Below, in pieces: positions 35,901 through 62,506 of a stretch of 64,000 nt of DNA. This DNA comes from Plumapathes pennacea (Eukaryota; Cnidaria; Anthozoa; Antipatharia; Myriopathidae). Location of the stretch: positions 31,511,295-31,575,294 of the forward strand of contig OZ038463.1 in the NCBI GenBank assembly GCA_964036295.1. Reading direction: 5' to 3'. Below the pieces are notes generated by a model that saw only the letters and a program-made list of their open reading frames with translations, did no database searches and was not told the DNA's origin. Positions within the stretch are counted from its first letter, which is position 1, and each line of letters starts with the position of its first letter. The position numbers and the translations under genes are program-made.

Positions 35901-35925
35901 GGTCGCACTCAGTGTGAATCAGTGA
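22495..35925 (+). CDS. IL-17-receptor-like transmembrane SEFIR protein (complete, 13 exons)
   Basis: Exons: 22495-22530, 23987-24017, 24157-24294, 25355-25443, 25843-25911, 26854-26920, 27982-28023, 28510-28569, 30217-30249, 30466-30498, 33579-33689, 34464-34502, 35420-35925. All introns are GT-AG, all junctions are in frame, and the total is 1254 nt = 417 residues plus stop. Order: signal peptide MSLLYMLLVAST; ectodomain of about 130 residues with four Cys (NICTGNQC, KPVCRF, DDECLP) and a Trp/Tyr-rich core (WEGYILWFGW); Ser/Thr/Pro-rich stalk (SSSSPEEV, TTPTSSSSSS twice); TM helix (IAGCIATLLMVVLVLLFYYF) followed by KTKSKRHG stop-transfer; juxtamembrane mini-exon; SEFIR domain. SEFIR receptors recruit SEFIR adaptors in IL-17-type signalling. 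The ectodomain family is not recognised and could be a fibronectin-III-like fold (inference). Skipping one mini-exon gives 406 residues. It is a paralogue of the 991-1520 exon. Confidence 0.85.
23471..23616. mobile_element. Foldback element in receptor intron 1
   Basis: Arms of about 60 bp (TTTCCACTGGTTTGTCGTGG... and ...CCACGGCAAACCAGTGGAAA) flank a short TTGTGGACAACTAA centre. A single-arm relative (GGACTCTTATTTACCACGG) lies at about 23715-23735. No coding capacity. Confidence 0.75.
23934..23976. repeat. Poly-T tract immediately before receptor exon 2
   Basis: About 40 nearly uninterrupted T residues end 10 bases before the exon 2 acceptor, acting as, or having expanded from, its polypyrimidine tract. 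Confidence 0.9.
24600..25086. mobile_element. Large foldback element in receptor intron 3
   Basis: The outer arms read CCAGGCTCCAGGGATCTGTC (about 24604) and, inverted, GACAGACCCCTGGAGCCTGG (about 25063). Pairing continues through TGACCGTTGGCGATTATAAA / TTTATAATCGCCAACGATCA and CGGTCTTCGGGAACTATT / AATAGTTCCCGAAGACCG. The inner segment has GCGCTCGCTGG/CCGGCGAGCGC arms. No open frame spans it. Confidence 0.75.
25463..25582. mobile_element. Short TIR element (about 120 bp) next to exon 4
   Basis: Arms GACCCGGGTCAAACGCCGTA / TACTGCGTTTGACCCTGGCC and ACTTCACATGAGCC / CGACTCATGTGAAGT. It begins about 20 bp after the exon 4 donor. Confidence 0.75.
25928..26283. mobile_element. Non-autonomous element family M6, copy 1
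   Basis: Aligns with 33700-34030: both have GAGGTTATTACA, GACGAGTAAAAATACAGCCG, AACGAAGCAGGGC, TAATAAACCAGTTGATCTGG and TTGCACTCGAAAATGT, and end in CGTGTAATAA. The ends are inverted relative to each other (TTATTACA / TGTAATAA). Copy 1 has an inner TTTTATTTTTTC/GAAAAAATAAAA hairpin. Confidence 0.75.
26450..26777. mobile_element. MITE family M4, diverged copy in intron 5
   Basis: It starts AGCTCTTTTCGGATGACTAT and ends with the inverse TIR (TTTCGACAGACATAG...ACGGCTCT). The interior has AACCAAAGCAATCACA, CAATCAGCAGTGCGAGAACA and AGCGCGAAACTAAAGCAATC. A complete, better-preserved copy lies at 60030-60333 and a partial one at about 24410-24600. Confidence 0.7.
27100..27332. mobile_element. MITE family M3, inverted copy in intron 6
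   Basis: Starts TGGGCCCGGTTTTTCAAAAC and ends TTCGAAAAAACGGACCCA, with inner words as in the 20815 copy but on the opposite strand. Intron location. Confidence 0.75.
27340..27985. repeat. Duplicated intron 6 segment with a GGGGT minisatellite
   Basis: The segment at about 27353-27560 (GAAGACTTCTTATAG, TTTTGGAAGTGCATGA, CTGAAAACTGTCCCACTTA, TACTGGTTTGTGGCAATCAT, TTCTCTACAGAG) is repeated at about 27770-27982 in direct orientation. The second copy supplies the acceptor of exon 7 (CTCTATAG). A (GGGGT)n minisatellite lies between at 27649-27690. The first copy has a similar ctctacag but no exon after it. Confidence 0.7.
28752..28918. repeat. Perfect 78-bp inverted repeat with hammerhead-like core
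   Basis: The left arm 28752-28829 is the exact reverse complement of the right arm 28841-28918, around an 11-nt loop. On the + strand the right arm begins CTGAAGA (28841-28847), has a potential 4-bp stem (28849-28852 with 28864-28867), then GAAAC and GTC (28868-28875). The five bases before CTGAAGA pair with the five after GTC. This resembles a minimal type-I hammerhead ribozyme of retroelements, but with one extra base before stem II. A degenerate relative of the right arm lies at about 32300-32440. Confidence 0.7.
28919..29900. other. Intron 8 sequence with degenerate (GTA/TAG)n tracts
   Basis: Trinucleotide-rich tracts (GTAGTAGTAG, GTTGTAGTTGCAG types) at about 28935-29060 and 29610-29860 flank a 500-bp stretch with nothing recognisable. 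The words ACCCGTGAAACAG and its inverse CTGTTTCACGGGT (about 29082 and 29592) mark inverted ends of a possible roughly 520-bp insertion. Confidence 0.45.
29920..30173. mobile_element. MITE family M3, copy upstream of mini-exon 9
   Basis: Starts GGCCCGGTTGTTCGAAAG and ends CTTTGAAAAAACGCGCCC. Its 3' half, together with mini-exon 9, is duplicated in tandem just downstream. Confidence 0.75.
30217..30498 (+). repeat. Tandemly duplicated mini-exons 9 and 10 of the receptor (249-bp period)
   Basis: Exon 30217-30249 and exon 30466-30498 are identical over 33 nt (ETTPTSSSSSS) with identical acceptor (CTGAACAG) and donor (GTAAGACATG). The intervening DNA repeats the 3' half of the M3 MITE. Each exon is 33 nt and same-phase, so including one or both keeps the frame. 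The extra unit lengthens the Ser/Thr stalk, a probable O-glycosylation region. Confidence 0.85.
30520..32075 (+). pseudogene. Degenerate L2/CR1-like LINE reverse transcriptase
   Basis: Broken reading pieces across frames contain RT signatures: VLELVDQIFQAFENN, FIDLKKAFDTINH (RT domain 3, about 30825), GVHQGSVLGPLLF (about 31005), FFADDTILVA (catalytic DD, about 31093) and ASWLTANKLTLHPPK. A C-terminal tail with FAIRSQGPHVWNSIP lies near 31800. Several in-frame stops and frameshifts separate them. The end near 32070 has an ACAATAAAGG tail. It is a dead, 5'-truncated copy in intron 10 of the receptor gene, sense-oriented. Confidence 0.85.
32300..32450. repeat. Degenerate copy of the hairpin-arm element
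   Basis: Shares TTCGAACCCAGTG..GTGAACAG, TTTCACTTGACTCTG, ATCACCAA and CTGGAGACTACTATAACCCG with 28705-28920. The hammerhead-like core region is deleted here. Confidence 0.55.
33160..33230 (-). repeat. Short fragment with second hammerhead-like motif
   Basis: On the minus strand: GACGAAGGGCTAGCGCTC followed by GAAACGTCAGC. GGGC/GCUC can pair as a stem with a UAGC loop. The position expected to read CT before GACGA reads TA here, so the core is degenerate. It is a fragment of a retroelement-type repeat. Confidence 0.4.
33579..33689 (+). CDS. Receptor exon 11: transmembrane helix
   Basis: 111 nt in phase with its neighbours. DNSVLWKV leads into a roughly 21-residue hydrophobic helix (IAGCIATLLMVV...FYYF) and the basic KTKSKRHG cytosolic anchor. 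The acceptor is AACTTTAG and the donor GTAAGA. It fixes the topology: ectodomain outside, SEFIR domain in the cytosol. Confidence 0.9.
33700..34030. mobile_element. Non-autonomous element family M6, copy 2
   Basis: Collinear with 25928-26283 (see there). It starts 10 bp after the donor of the TM exon and lacks the inner hairpin of copy 1. Confidence 0.75.
34600..34760 (+). repeat. Possible tRNA-derived SINE fragment
   Basis: GTGGTGATCGAGCAGTCAAC resembles an A-box region, and GAGTTCAAGTCTCACTTG about 45 bases later resembles a B box (GTTCAAGTC). No tRNA cloverleaf closes, so this is at most a SINE head. Confidence 0.3.
34978..35270. mobile_element. MITE family M5, one-sided copy
   Basis: Starts AGGGAGTTTAAGCAAACTAGGACGGCAAC, the TIR also present (inverted) at the right end of 37265-37650. 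It shares AAGAAGCATTTGAAGTCG and CGCGAGAGCACGAC with that copy in inverted orientation. Confidence 0.65.
35420..35925 (+). CDS. Receptor exon 13: SEFIR domain
   Basis: The terminal exon begins after CTCCAACAG and ends at TGA 35923-35925. It encodes FYTVSYFPENEEYVDKVAS, FRENVGYPMTMDKMAT, KGPARWAESQ, ADKVLVFLSPGYNAM, an Asp-rich insert (YDDDE), KRVWYEMQLLKNMYYSTRSA, LPPWAAVTHCWPKDR. This is the best-conserved part between the two receptor copies. Confidence 0.9.
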
Positions 35926-36284
35926 AACGGAGTTTGTGCCAAAGAAAGGTAGCGGATCAAACCTAGTGAAATGCGGCAGCTTGAGTTCTCCAGGATATTG
36001 CATTTATTGTGGTAAAACACAAGGAAGAAAACGCTTGTCGTAGAGCCAGTTAGTTGATTTAATTGTTCCTTGTGCCCAATCATGCAGTCTCGCTGTCCAA
36101 ACCGAACGTCTGCAACATCAAATCAAAACAAGAATAATGAGGGCTTCAGCCTGGTTTCGACCAAAAGTAGGAAGTTTGTATATAAAGTCAAACTTTCAGC
36201 TTTAAAAAAGCTTCATGCATTTACCAATGAAGGATAATCCCTCGAAGCAGACGTAGAAACATATTTATTATTTATTTGTAATTA

Positions 36285-36650
36285 TATGGAAGTACCTTAA
36301 GGTTACTAATTTTAGCGACTAAGCGTTTTTACATCAACGAGATTTAACGAGTATTCAAACATTTTGAAGATCTGAACTGTAACTTTTAATAAAACGAGTA
36401 TGAAAAGTTCCACAATTCGGCGTTTGCCACCGACGAGCAATAGTTAAATTAATTAAATTAGTTTTAGGTATATTTATGATAATATGTCTAAATGTGGTTC
36501 CTCATATTATTTTGATGTTTTTATTTATGGAAAATACCTAAATAGTTAATAATAAATTTGGCTAGTTTCATTTAACTTAAATTTATATTGCAAAATTCGC
36601 TAAGTTGCGTAGTCGCTAATAATAACTTTAAGGTACCTAGGACAAAGAAG
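36285..36650. mobile_element. TIR element downstream of receptor
   Basis: AAGTACCTTAAGGTTACTAA...TTAGCGAC at the left is mirrored by GTCGCTAATAATAACTTTAAGGTACCT at the right. The AT-rich interior has no coding capacity. Confidence 0.65.
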
Positions 36651-37264
36651 TGGACCAAACTGGTCGATAGCGAACTATCTCTTCGAACAAATTCCCAGGC
36701 CGTTCAAGGGTGGAATTAATTTGCTACTGTATTGAGTTTCACAACTCGATCAGCTATCATCAAGTCTATCATCAGCTATCAGCTATCATCAAGTATTAAG
36801 TTGAACAACTATCAATAAGCCATTTTCTCTACTACAATGTAACTATTTTTGCTTTAACTGTAATTCTGTGTATACTTGCACTTATATATTTAATTTCTGA
36901 ACTGCACTCCCGCACTTCTGCACCGCTCTATATAACATATCTCAGTAATTTTAGAGGAAGCTCAAATGATATAAGCCTCCGGCTTCTTTTTTGAGCTCCC
37001 TCACCACACAATAATACAAAGAAAAAATATCAATACGTATATGAATATATTAATTTATTAATATAACTGCGTGTGGAAACAAAAATAAAAAATAAAATAA
37101 GAAATAAAAATAATCAGGTATGAAGTTCTCGTATGCGAGAGAATAAAAGAAGAAAATCGAGTCGCACGTTCAAGAACGCCGAGTCAACCATTTCAATCAG
37201 TGAGAGTAATTAACCCTCAGTGCTTATGTACATATACAAATGTATCGTACAGTAAGGACAACTT

Positions 37265-37650
37265 GGTAATAGAGAGCTTAAGCACCAGGACGGGAGAGGA
37301 CGATGGCAACGTCGGTGAAACAATAAAACTCACTGCAGAAGACAAAAGGCGCACGTGAATATGTGAAATTGACATGATCTCGGGGTCGTCGTGCTCTCGC
37401 GTGCGACTCCAAATGCTTCTTTTTTAGGCTGTTGTCAGGACATGGACGACATTTTGATTGAGAAATTACGACAGTCGTTCTTCTTAGTAGGACATGATGC
37501 ACGATGAAAGCAAGAAAACTTCGGTAAAAACAGAAAAAATTTTGAGCAAACTAAGAATAGGCAAAGTTACAGAGACATAAGGATTACAGAGACACTTTTC
37601 CTGGTTCCTCGCGTTGCCGTCGCCGTCCTAGTTTGCTTAAGCTCCCTAAT
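37265..37650. mobile_element. MITE family M5, two-ended copy
   Basis: Left end TAGAGAGCTTAAGCACCAGG ACGG; right end CCGTCCTAGTTTGCTTAAGCTCCCT, imperfect inverted repeats. The interior matches the inverted relative at 34978-35270. Confidence 0.7.
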
Positions 37651-39599
37651 ATTTACCTGTTAATCTGCAGCTTATTTGATTTTTTGTACTTCCATGGTAA
37701 CCGTCCACCAATAAGATTCCGGAATTGCGCGAATTTGATCGCCTCAATTTCTTGCCATGCTTAGAGAGCTCTCTGAGCCCATTACACAATAACACGTATT
37801 ATACGAAACATTGCATGTTGTTGAGTTGTTCAATCTAAACAAAGTTCAAACAGGCAAAATCATGAATGCATATATTTATGATATAAATAGCCTGAATTAT
37901 TAACCATAAATCAAGTATAAAAATAATATTGTGTACATTCTTGATGGCAAGCTTCCTTATAATGCATGCTTTGCTTAATTTAGGCGTCCCACATTCTGTA
38001 CGCTTACAAAACTAAATCCACAACATTAAGTATTCTTGGGGGTGGGGGAAGGGGCACAAGGTTTTGCGACCACAGAAACGGCTGCCAGGAGACTATTGGA
38101 TGGGTGACCACCAGGGAATACCCGGTATCGATTCTTTTTTCTAAGTCTTTTTTTTCTTTTTTTTCGAAGTTAATGTTATGTCTCGAAGAGCATCTTCGAT
38201 GTAGTTTACGGTGACTGTGCTAACTTCGACATACAAGTCGCAAAAAAAAAAAAAATCTGCGTCATAATCCCAATTGGCTGAAGACCGGCACCCGGTGATT
38301 TCTTAGTAAATTCAATGATATATCTTTGGTGGTCCTCTTACTTCTCTCTTGCTAAAATGTTATCTTTTTCCTGTCACTTGGGTTTAACGTCGGGCGATCA
38401 AACGATTTCAAACTCCATGAAACTCGACCGGGTTTTCAAACTCTGAATTTCCTGTTGTCTGCAGATGTACTAAATTATGTTGGTTGGGATAATAGTCTCC
38501 AGTTGTTGAAAAATCACATACTGTTCAAACTGGGTTCTAACTATTTGCCATGCAATAATTTGTGTTGTCGGAGCTAAAACCGGAGCAACTTATTGAGACC
38601 GATTACTGAATGGGAATATCGACAAAACCCTTTGAAACTTGTACAAGCTTTGGGAACCGGGGCTATTATCCTCTTCACCTGCGTCTGCAAAATAAATATA
38701 CCACTGTCTGACTGCTGAATTTCCGTTTGTAAAACGTCGAACGGATGATCGTAAATACAATTACGGTGATGACTGCTATTAACTACTCATATTCATCTTT
38801 CATTTTGCATGTATGTTTTACGCCTTTATATTCAGTGCGTCTTTCCTGTATAGGTTCATCGGCTCTGCATTAGCCGCAAACACCCTTTCTTTAGCGGAAT
38901 ATTGTCAAAGTCCACAGTTAAAGTAAAAATATGCTACCGCACCTATATTTTGCATCAAACTGTGCGAAACAAAAAAACGTATAGTAAACTATATCCTAAA
39001 GAGTAAATGTTTTGATAGAATATTTCACCATCACCTCTAAACTGTATATATTACGTCAGTTTTTTTTACCAAATTTCCAGCTTTAGTTTGAAATGTATTG
39101 ACAACTTGCAATAACAGCACGTACTAAACCGTCGGATTTTATAAATGATCGCCGAGCTATAGGTATTAAGATAGCAAGCACAGTTTGACAGCTGCATAAC
39201 AAGTTACCCCGTTACACCACCGAAACAGTCTTTTCCAATAAGCGCCCTAAATAACAAAAGTCGTTGTTTCCTTATTTCCTATTTTTTATATTTCTCTTCT
39301 ATCTGCGAGAACTCATAAAACCGTACGCGGATATTAGTGGCACATGGTTTCCTGCACCAAATATACTTGCTATGCTTGGTGTAAATGCAAATGTGTCTCC
39401 AAAATCATCAATCAAAAACATTTAATATTAATATGTCTAATTTTAAAAGCATGAAATTAAAACCATACTGCACAAGAGATGCTGACAAGCTCAATCATAA
39501 TGCTTTGGGCGCCAGCACGCAACGCACGTCTTACAGGCAACAAACCCACAAAAACCCACGACATAGTCACGTCTCTGAAGACTGAAGAATTGTGCTAGG

Positions 39600-40612
39600 A
39601 TGAATCTCGCCTTTCTACTTATTTTCTCGGTTCTGGTATGTAGCACATTTTCCTTCCTAAAAAATATTTAGGTGTGATAATAATGTCTTATCGCTCGTAA
39701 AATCACTTCGCCCTCAAATCTTATTCACAGTGAGATTGGGATAACTAAAACAGATCGCTCCTAATTTCAAATTTAAGACGACTACAGTGGTCGGACGTCC
39801 TGTTGGTATACATGTGCACCTTTTTTATTCCATGATTTTGGTGTAAAGTGAAAAAAAAAAAAAAAAGTTCATTATCCGATATTTGGTTATCACTTTTTGA
39901 ACGCGTGACATACAAAACACACAAGGCCAAACTATTCATATTTGTATTTTTATATTCATTTATCACCGCAAAAGTTTGTATTTTGTTACTCGCTAGGCCG
40001 ATTGAAGATATAGTGGAACCCCTATTTTTGGAATACCTTCATTAAGGGGACATCTTCTTTAGGGGACACTTCTCCTTGTCCCCCAAAAGAAACCGCTATA
40101 TAATCCTTCTATTGACTACCTCCATTCAAGGGACACCCTCAATCAGGAGACACTTTTCCTTGTCCCGAGGGTGTCCCCTTAATAGAGGTTCCACTGTATT
40201 CACCGAACACCTAATCAGTTTTCTTTGCCTTTTTCGGTTCTTTTATTATCAGAATGTTGTCGCGGAATCTCGTGTCTACCAACAGTTTGGCGTCTTTCCA
40301 CGGAACCACGACGAAGCGGTAAACAAAAGAGAACTCCTCGAGAGGGCTAGTAAAAAGGCCGACATCCAAAAAATCGCCACATTCTTAGAAGATTATAAAC
40401 AGGAGTTGAGCACAAGACAGATATGTGAAACATCAACTCCGTGTGATGTCGCAACCAACGCCTGCGTCATGAAATCAACGAGTAGAAACAGCGGTAGTTG
40501 TGAATGCAACGAAAACTGTAAACCCTTTCTTAATAGTAATAATGAAACTGATTGTATGCCCGACATCAATTACATAATAGAACTACTGAAGAACATCGCG
40601 GGTCGTGGTTAA
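39600..40612 (+). CDS. Small secreted Cys-rich protein B (two exons)
   Basis: Exon 1 (39600-39635) encodes the signal-peptide start MNLAFLLIFSVL and ends in phase 0 at GTATGT. Exon 2 (40253-40612) begins in phase 0 after TTATTATCAG and ends at TAA, giving 131 residues. After the signal come a helical, charged stretch (NKRELLERASKKADI, ATFLEDYKQEL) and a seven-Cys domain with spacing C-x5-C-x6-C-x11-C-x-C-x3-C-x11-C, then a short C-terminal helix (DINYIIELLKNI). It aligns with protein A along its length but has an extra Cys (TNAC), so one Cys may be unpaired or form a dimer bond (inference). It lies 3.7 kb downstream of the complete SEFIR receptor, the same arrangement as protein A. Its intron contains a MITE. 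No known family recognised. Confidence 0.75.
40005..40200. mobile_element. MITE in the intron of secreted protein B
   Basis: The ends AGTGGAACCCCTATT and AATAGAGGTTCCACT are inverted repeats, and interior GGGGACA.../TGTCCCC words recur. It ends about 50 bp before the exon 2 acceptor. Confidence 0.75.
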
Positions 40613-40651
40613 AATAGGAGTGTTTTGACCAAAGCATGAGCTCATCGGCTG

Positions 40652-40657
40652 AATAAA
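40652..40657 (+). promoter_or_regulatory. Polyadenylation signal AATAAA of secreted protein B
   Basis: AATAAA about 40 nt after the stop codon, consistent with a short stand-alone transcript. Confidence 0.5.
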
Positions 40658-41392
40658 GATGATCTGGACCTAAATGTAAAACTCTCTTGCCCAATGTGTA
40701 CTTCTCGTAATCACATACAGAGGCAATTTACAACAACAAGAAGCCCCTCAAAGTCGTAATATGAAATTGAACAATAGAGAATTAAAAGTGATGTCTTTGT
40801 GTCTGACATATATAATAGTTAGGATGCATTTAGCCCGCTCAAATAGCTAGAAGGTGGGTACGTATGAAACATACATAGCTTTGAAATGTCTTTACTTCAT
40901 TATTAAAGGAGAAAAAAAAAAAAACACTAAATAGAAAATATTCTCATTTTTGCTGAAGTGCTTATTCAATTCTTTGGAAATGGATGCACGTAAAACGGTT
41001 GAAACCAGTGCGGAACTGCTGAATGCGACAGGAAACATGTTCAGCCTCAAATGGTCTGGTAAACAACCAGTGCATACGAGGGCGATGCTGCCCTCATCGC
41101 AGCAGGTATCAACCATCTCCCGATAGCTGGAACGGAACAATGACCAAACGAGAGACTGATAGTGCCCACTTATTTTGACAATTACAATTTGCTCGTTCTT
41201 ATCGATGGCACATATAATCACTCGCGAACTGGATGTTTCACTGTACGACGAAGGAAGAAAATTGAACACAGAGAAATGTGTTCCATTTATTCTCAAAAAC
41301 ACACGTCTGTGATAAAAGGAGGAATGTTTCAGAAAATCATTAGTACTCATTTCCTCGTAAAAAACTCGTGTTTATATGATAAAAAGAAAATT

Positions 41393-41525
41393 ACTGGGCG
41401 GCTTAAAGATATGGATTATTTTTTCTTGTGGTAAGAACAACATTTTTACTCACTCACGTAGCGCTCGTTTGTAAAATATTGTTTTTACCACTCGAAAATA
41501 AAATTCATATCCTGGCGCCGCGGTG
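41393..41525. mobile_element. Foldback MITE family M7, copy 1
   Basis: GATATGGATTATTTTTTCTTGTGGTAAG at the left is mirrored by TACCACTCGAAAATAAAATTCATATC at the right, around an ACTCACTCACGTAGCGCTCG centre. A second copy lies at 50605-50705. Confidence 0.75.
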
Positions 41526-41532
41526 TATCAAT

Positions 41533-43830
<2,298 letters not shown>

Positions 43831-45529
43831 CATTATTTCAGTCTCACCAAGTCGAGAGAGTCGTTCATGAACACCTGTCCGTTCTTGAATATTCTATAAC
43901 ACCTGCGGGTAGCAGTAAAAGTGCACGCTCGTTAATAGGGCGCCAGCCATTCCTGAATAAAGGGAACTGATTAATTTCCCGAACACATTCACTGTCAAAG
44001 GTGCTTATTGCAAATTGACCCGAAGTTTCGTCTCACTTGTCAGATTAAATGAGAGCTAAAGGTGTGACCACTGAATTAAAGCTGTTAATGACTACATTCA
44101 ATTTCCGCTATTTGTTCAGCGGAGTTTAATTCAGCTTCTTGCTGTTGTATTTTATCCGCAATTTTATTTTAGCATTTCTATTATTGCCAGTTTTTCAAGG
44201 CACCTTTCTACAGTTTTATTTAAACAGAGGTTTATTCCAAACCATCTTACCAAGACAACTTCTCGGGGAAGTGTTGTTATGTTTCATCCGGCGGGCTAAC
44301 CTGAAAATACTAAACCTACATAAAACCTTCAGTGTCGCAAGTAGTAGGTCAAAATCTTATAAGTGTACATGTGTACAATTGTATAAGCTGGTATTTTTCT
44401 AGTTCATCTACTTCAAGAAAAAGCGAAACCGCTGAAAAAAAATGTTGCAGCAACGACCGAAGTAAAGCCAATTTTCGTATCGCCTATAGTGCTTTAAACC
44501 ATTTCAGAAATAGTGGGCGTTCTATTTTTCTATAGCCTGATTTGAACAAGTGGAAAGGTGTGGCCGGTGCGAGCAAATTAGAGTTGCGTGACACAGCGGA
44601 AATACGTCATTCGGCCGTGCGGTCACCCTATTCTTGAGTCAGCGGTCATCGCACAAAACTGTCAACAAGTGGAGATTTTACAGTTCTGTGTAACGCCCGC
44701 GAAACCAAGACGTAACTAAGGAACTCAACACTAGGTAAAGATAAAGTTAAAGTTATTTTATTTAACGTCGGTAGTTCTGTCAGCTCTGAAGGCTGTTATC
44801 AGTGGAAGCCGACGGTGCGTCCTTTACCAACAAGAGATCGATCAAATGGATAACTGCTCGTAGCCAATCACAACAAAACCCAACTGATTATAACGAACGA
44901 AATGCTGTTACAAAATGTCCGAGAGAAGTTTTTGATACAACTAACTAGCAGTAGACGTATGTACGCATTGAAGACCTGTTTATATTATTATTTTATAAAT
45001 GTTAGATAAAGTCGTGCGGTTATAGTTTAAGCAAAGGTGTCATTCTGAGTTCCATGTTTATCAGACGTCACTGAATATCCGTAGACGTAATCGTTCACGT
45101 GACTGTATTCCAGATTTTTCAAAACGACGTCAATGTCACGATCATCGGTTTTGTCACATCTGTATTTTCTGTTGACGAGACGCACATTCTGAACCTAAAA
45201 ACAAACAAACAAACAAACAAAAGCATAAACAAAGTATACAAAATATATACTCCGCGGCGTCGTACTTCTCCACACTTCTCTCGTGTTCTTTAAATTCCAA
45301 CGTGCTTCTATAACTCAACGTAGCACGCTTATGCGTGCTTTGTTTCGTTAATAATTAACCTACCTATAATACCCGATCAACTATAATTTACTCTGCATAT
45401 TGCACTTCAACTAAACTTTACTGCAGCTGTACTTTACTGCATGCTGTTGTGTTTTGCTCACCTCAATCCGCTTTGTGTCTATATGTAATGCGCTGTGCCA
45501 TACTATTTTGTAATGCAATTTATAAAATT
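43831..45529. other. Intergenic stretch without recognised gene
   Basis: No supported exon. A (CAAA)n tract lies at about 45199-45220. The cytoplasmic-tail exon or 3' UTR of the minus-strand EGF/SEA gene could lie here, but I could not identify one. Confidence 0.4.
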
Positions 45530-46195
45530 ACTATGATACTCTACGCGCGTTCTGATTGGCTAAATAACCGTGTAAGATATAGAGATTACTTCATGGAAAG
45601 TGCGCGCGTACGGTTTTTATTCACGAGTTGTGAAGTATCATAAAACGAACGAGCGAGGCTTTGCGAGCGAGTGAGTTTTATGATACGGAACAACGAGTGA
45701 ATAAAAACTGTACAAAGCACTTTCCATGATGTTTTCTGTTTATTATATACATACTGAGACATTTATCATGGGACCGGGAAACCCTTTAACAGTAGTGAAA
45801 AATCGTCGTTCGTAGCTTGTGATTGGACGAACGATTTTTTTCACGTGTGAAAAGCGTCGTTCGCGGCCTCTCATTGGCTAGAACTCATTTGCGTACGAAA
45901 TTTTACGATATGGCTTTTTCGTGAGTATGTCTCAGTATGTATATAATAAGAGAGTATATTACACGCTGACGTGATACGTGGATGTATTTTATTGACTAAT
46001 TATGTTATAAAAGAAATAAATAACGCGTTCCCGTGTAATATAGCCTTATCTAAACACCTGGGAAGTTAGGAGAACACTCGAGTAGCGGGAAAGCACCCGG
46101 CGGCCTCGTGGTTCCCCACGCTACTCTCGTGTTCTCCCAACTTCCCGCGTATTTAGACGAGGCTATATTACACGGGAACGCGTTATATACTTATT
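45530..46195. mobile_element. M1 foldback element carrying a nested M2 foldback element
   Basis: The outer M1 copy matches 7733-8028: ATTGGCTAAATAACCGTGTAA at the left, AGAGTATATTACACGCTGACG and the GCCTTATCTAAACACC / TATTTAGACGAGGC arms at the right. Between GTGTAA and AGAGTATATTAC sits about 375 bp (45575-45950) absent from the 7.7-kb copy. That insert is a foldback element with arms TTACTTCATGGAAAGTGC / GCACTTTCCATGA and TTATTATATACATACTGAGA / its inverse. Confidence 0.8.
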
Positions 46196-46264
46196 AAATG
46201 CAGTACTTGTGCGATGTGCATAACTGTATCCATATTCTGACATAACAAAGTAATGTACTCTTAC

Positions 46265-62506
<16,242 letters not shown>

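Larger units (their letters stand above)
35926..39599. other. Receptor 3' UTR and intergenic repeats
   Basis: An AATAAA at 36388-36393 is a plausible receptor polyadenylation signal. The rest holds two MITEs (36285-36650, 37265-37650), a probable LINE 3' tail around 36850-37050 (ATAAGCCTCCGGCTTC then CACACAATAATAC) and unremarkable AT-rich DNA. No gene was seen before 39600. Confidence 0.5.

Noticed and set aside
40892..41350. 152-codon minus-strand open frame
   Set aside because: No recognised domain or splice support; it overlaps poly-A and repeat sequence.
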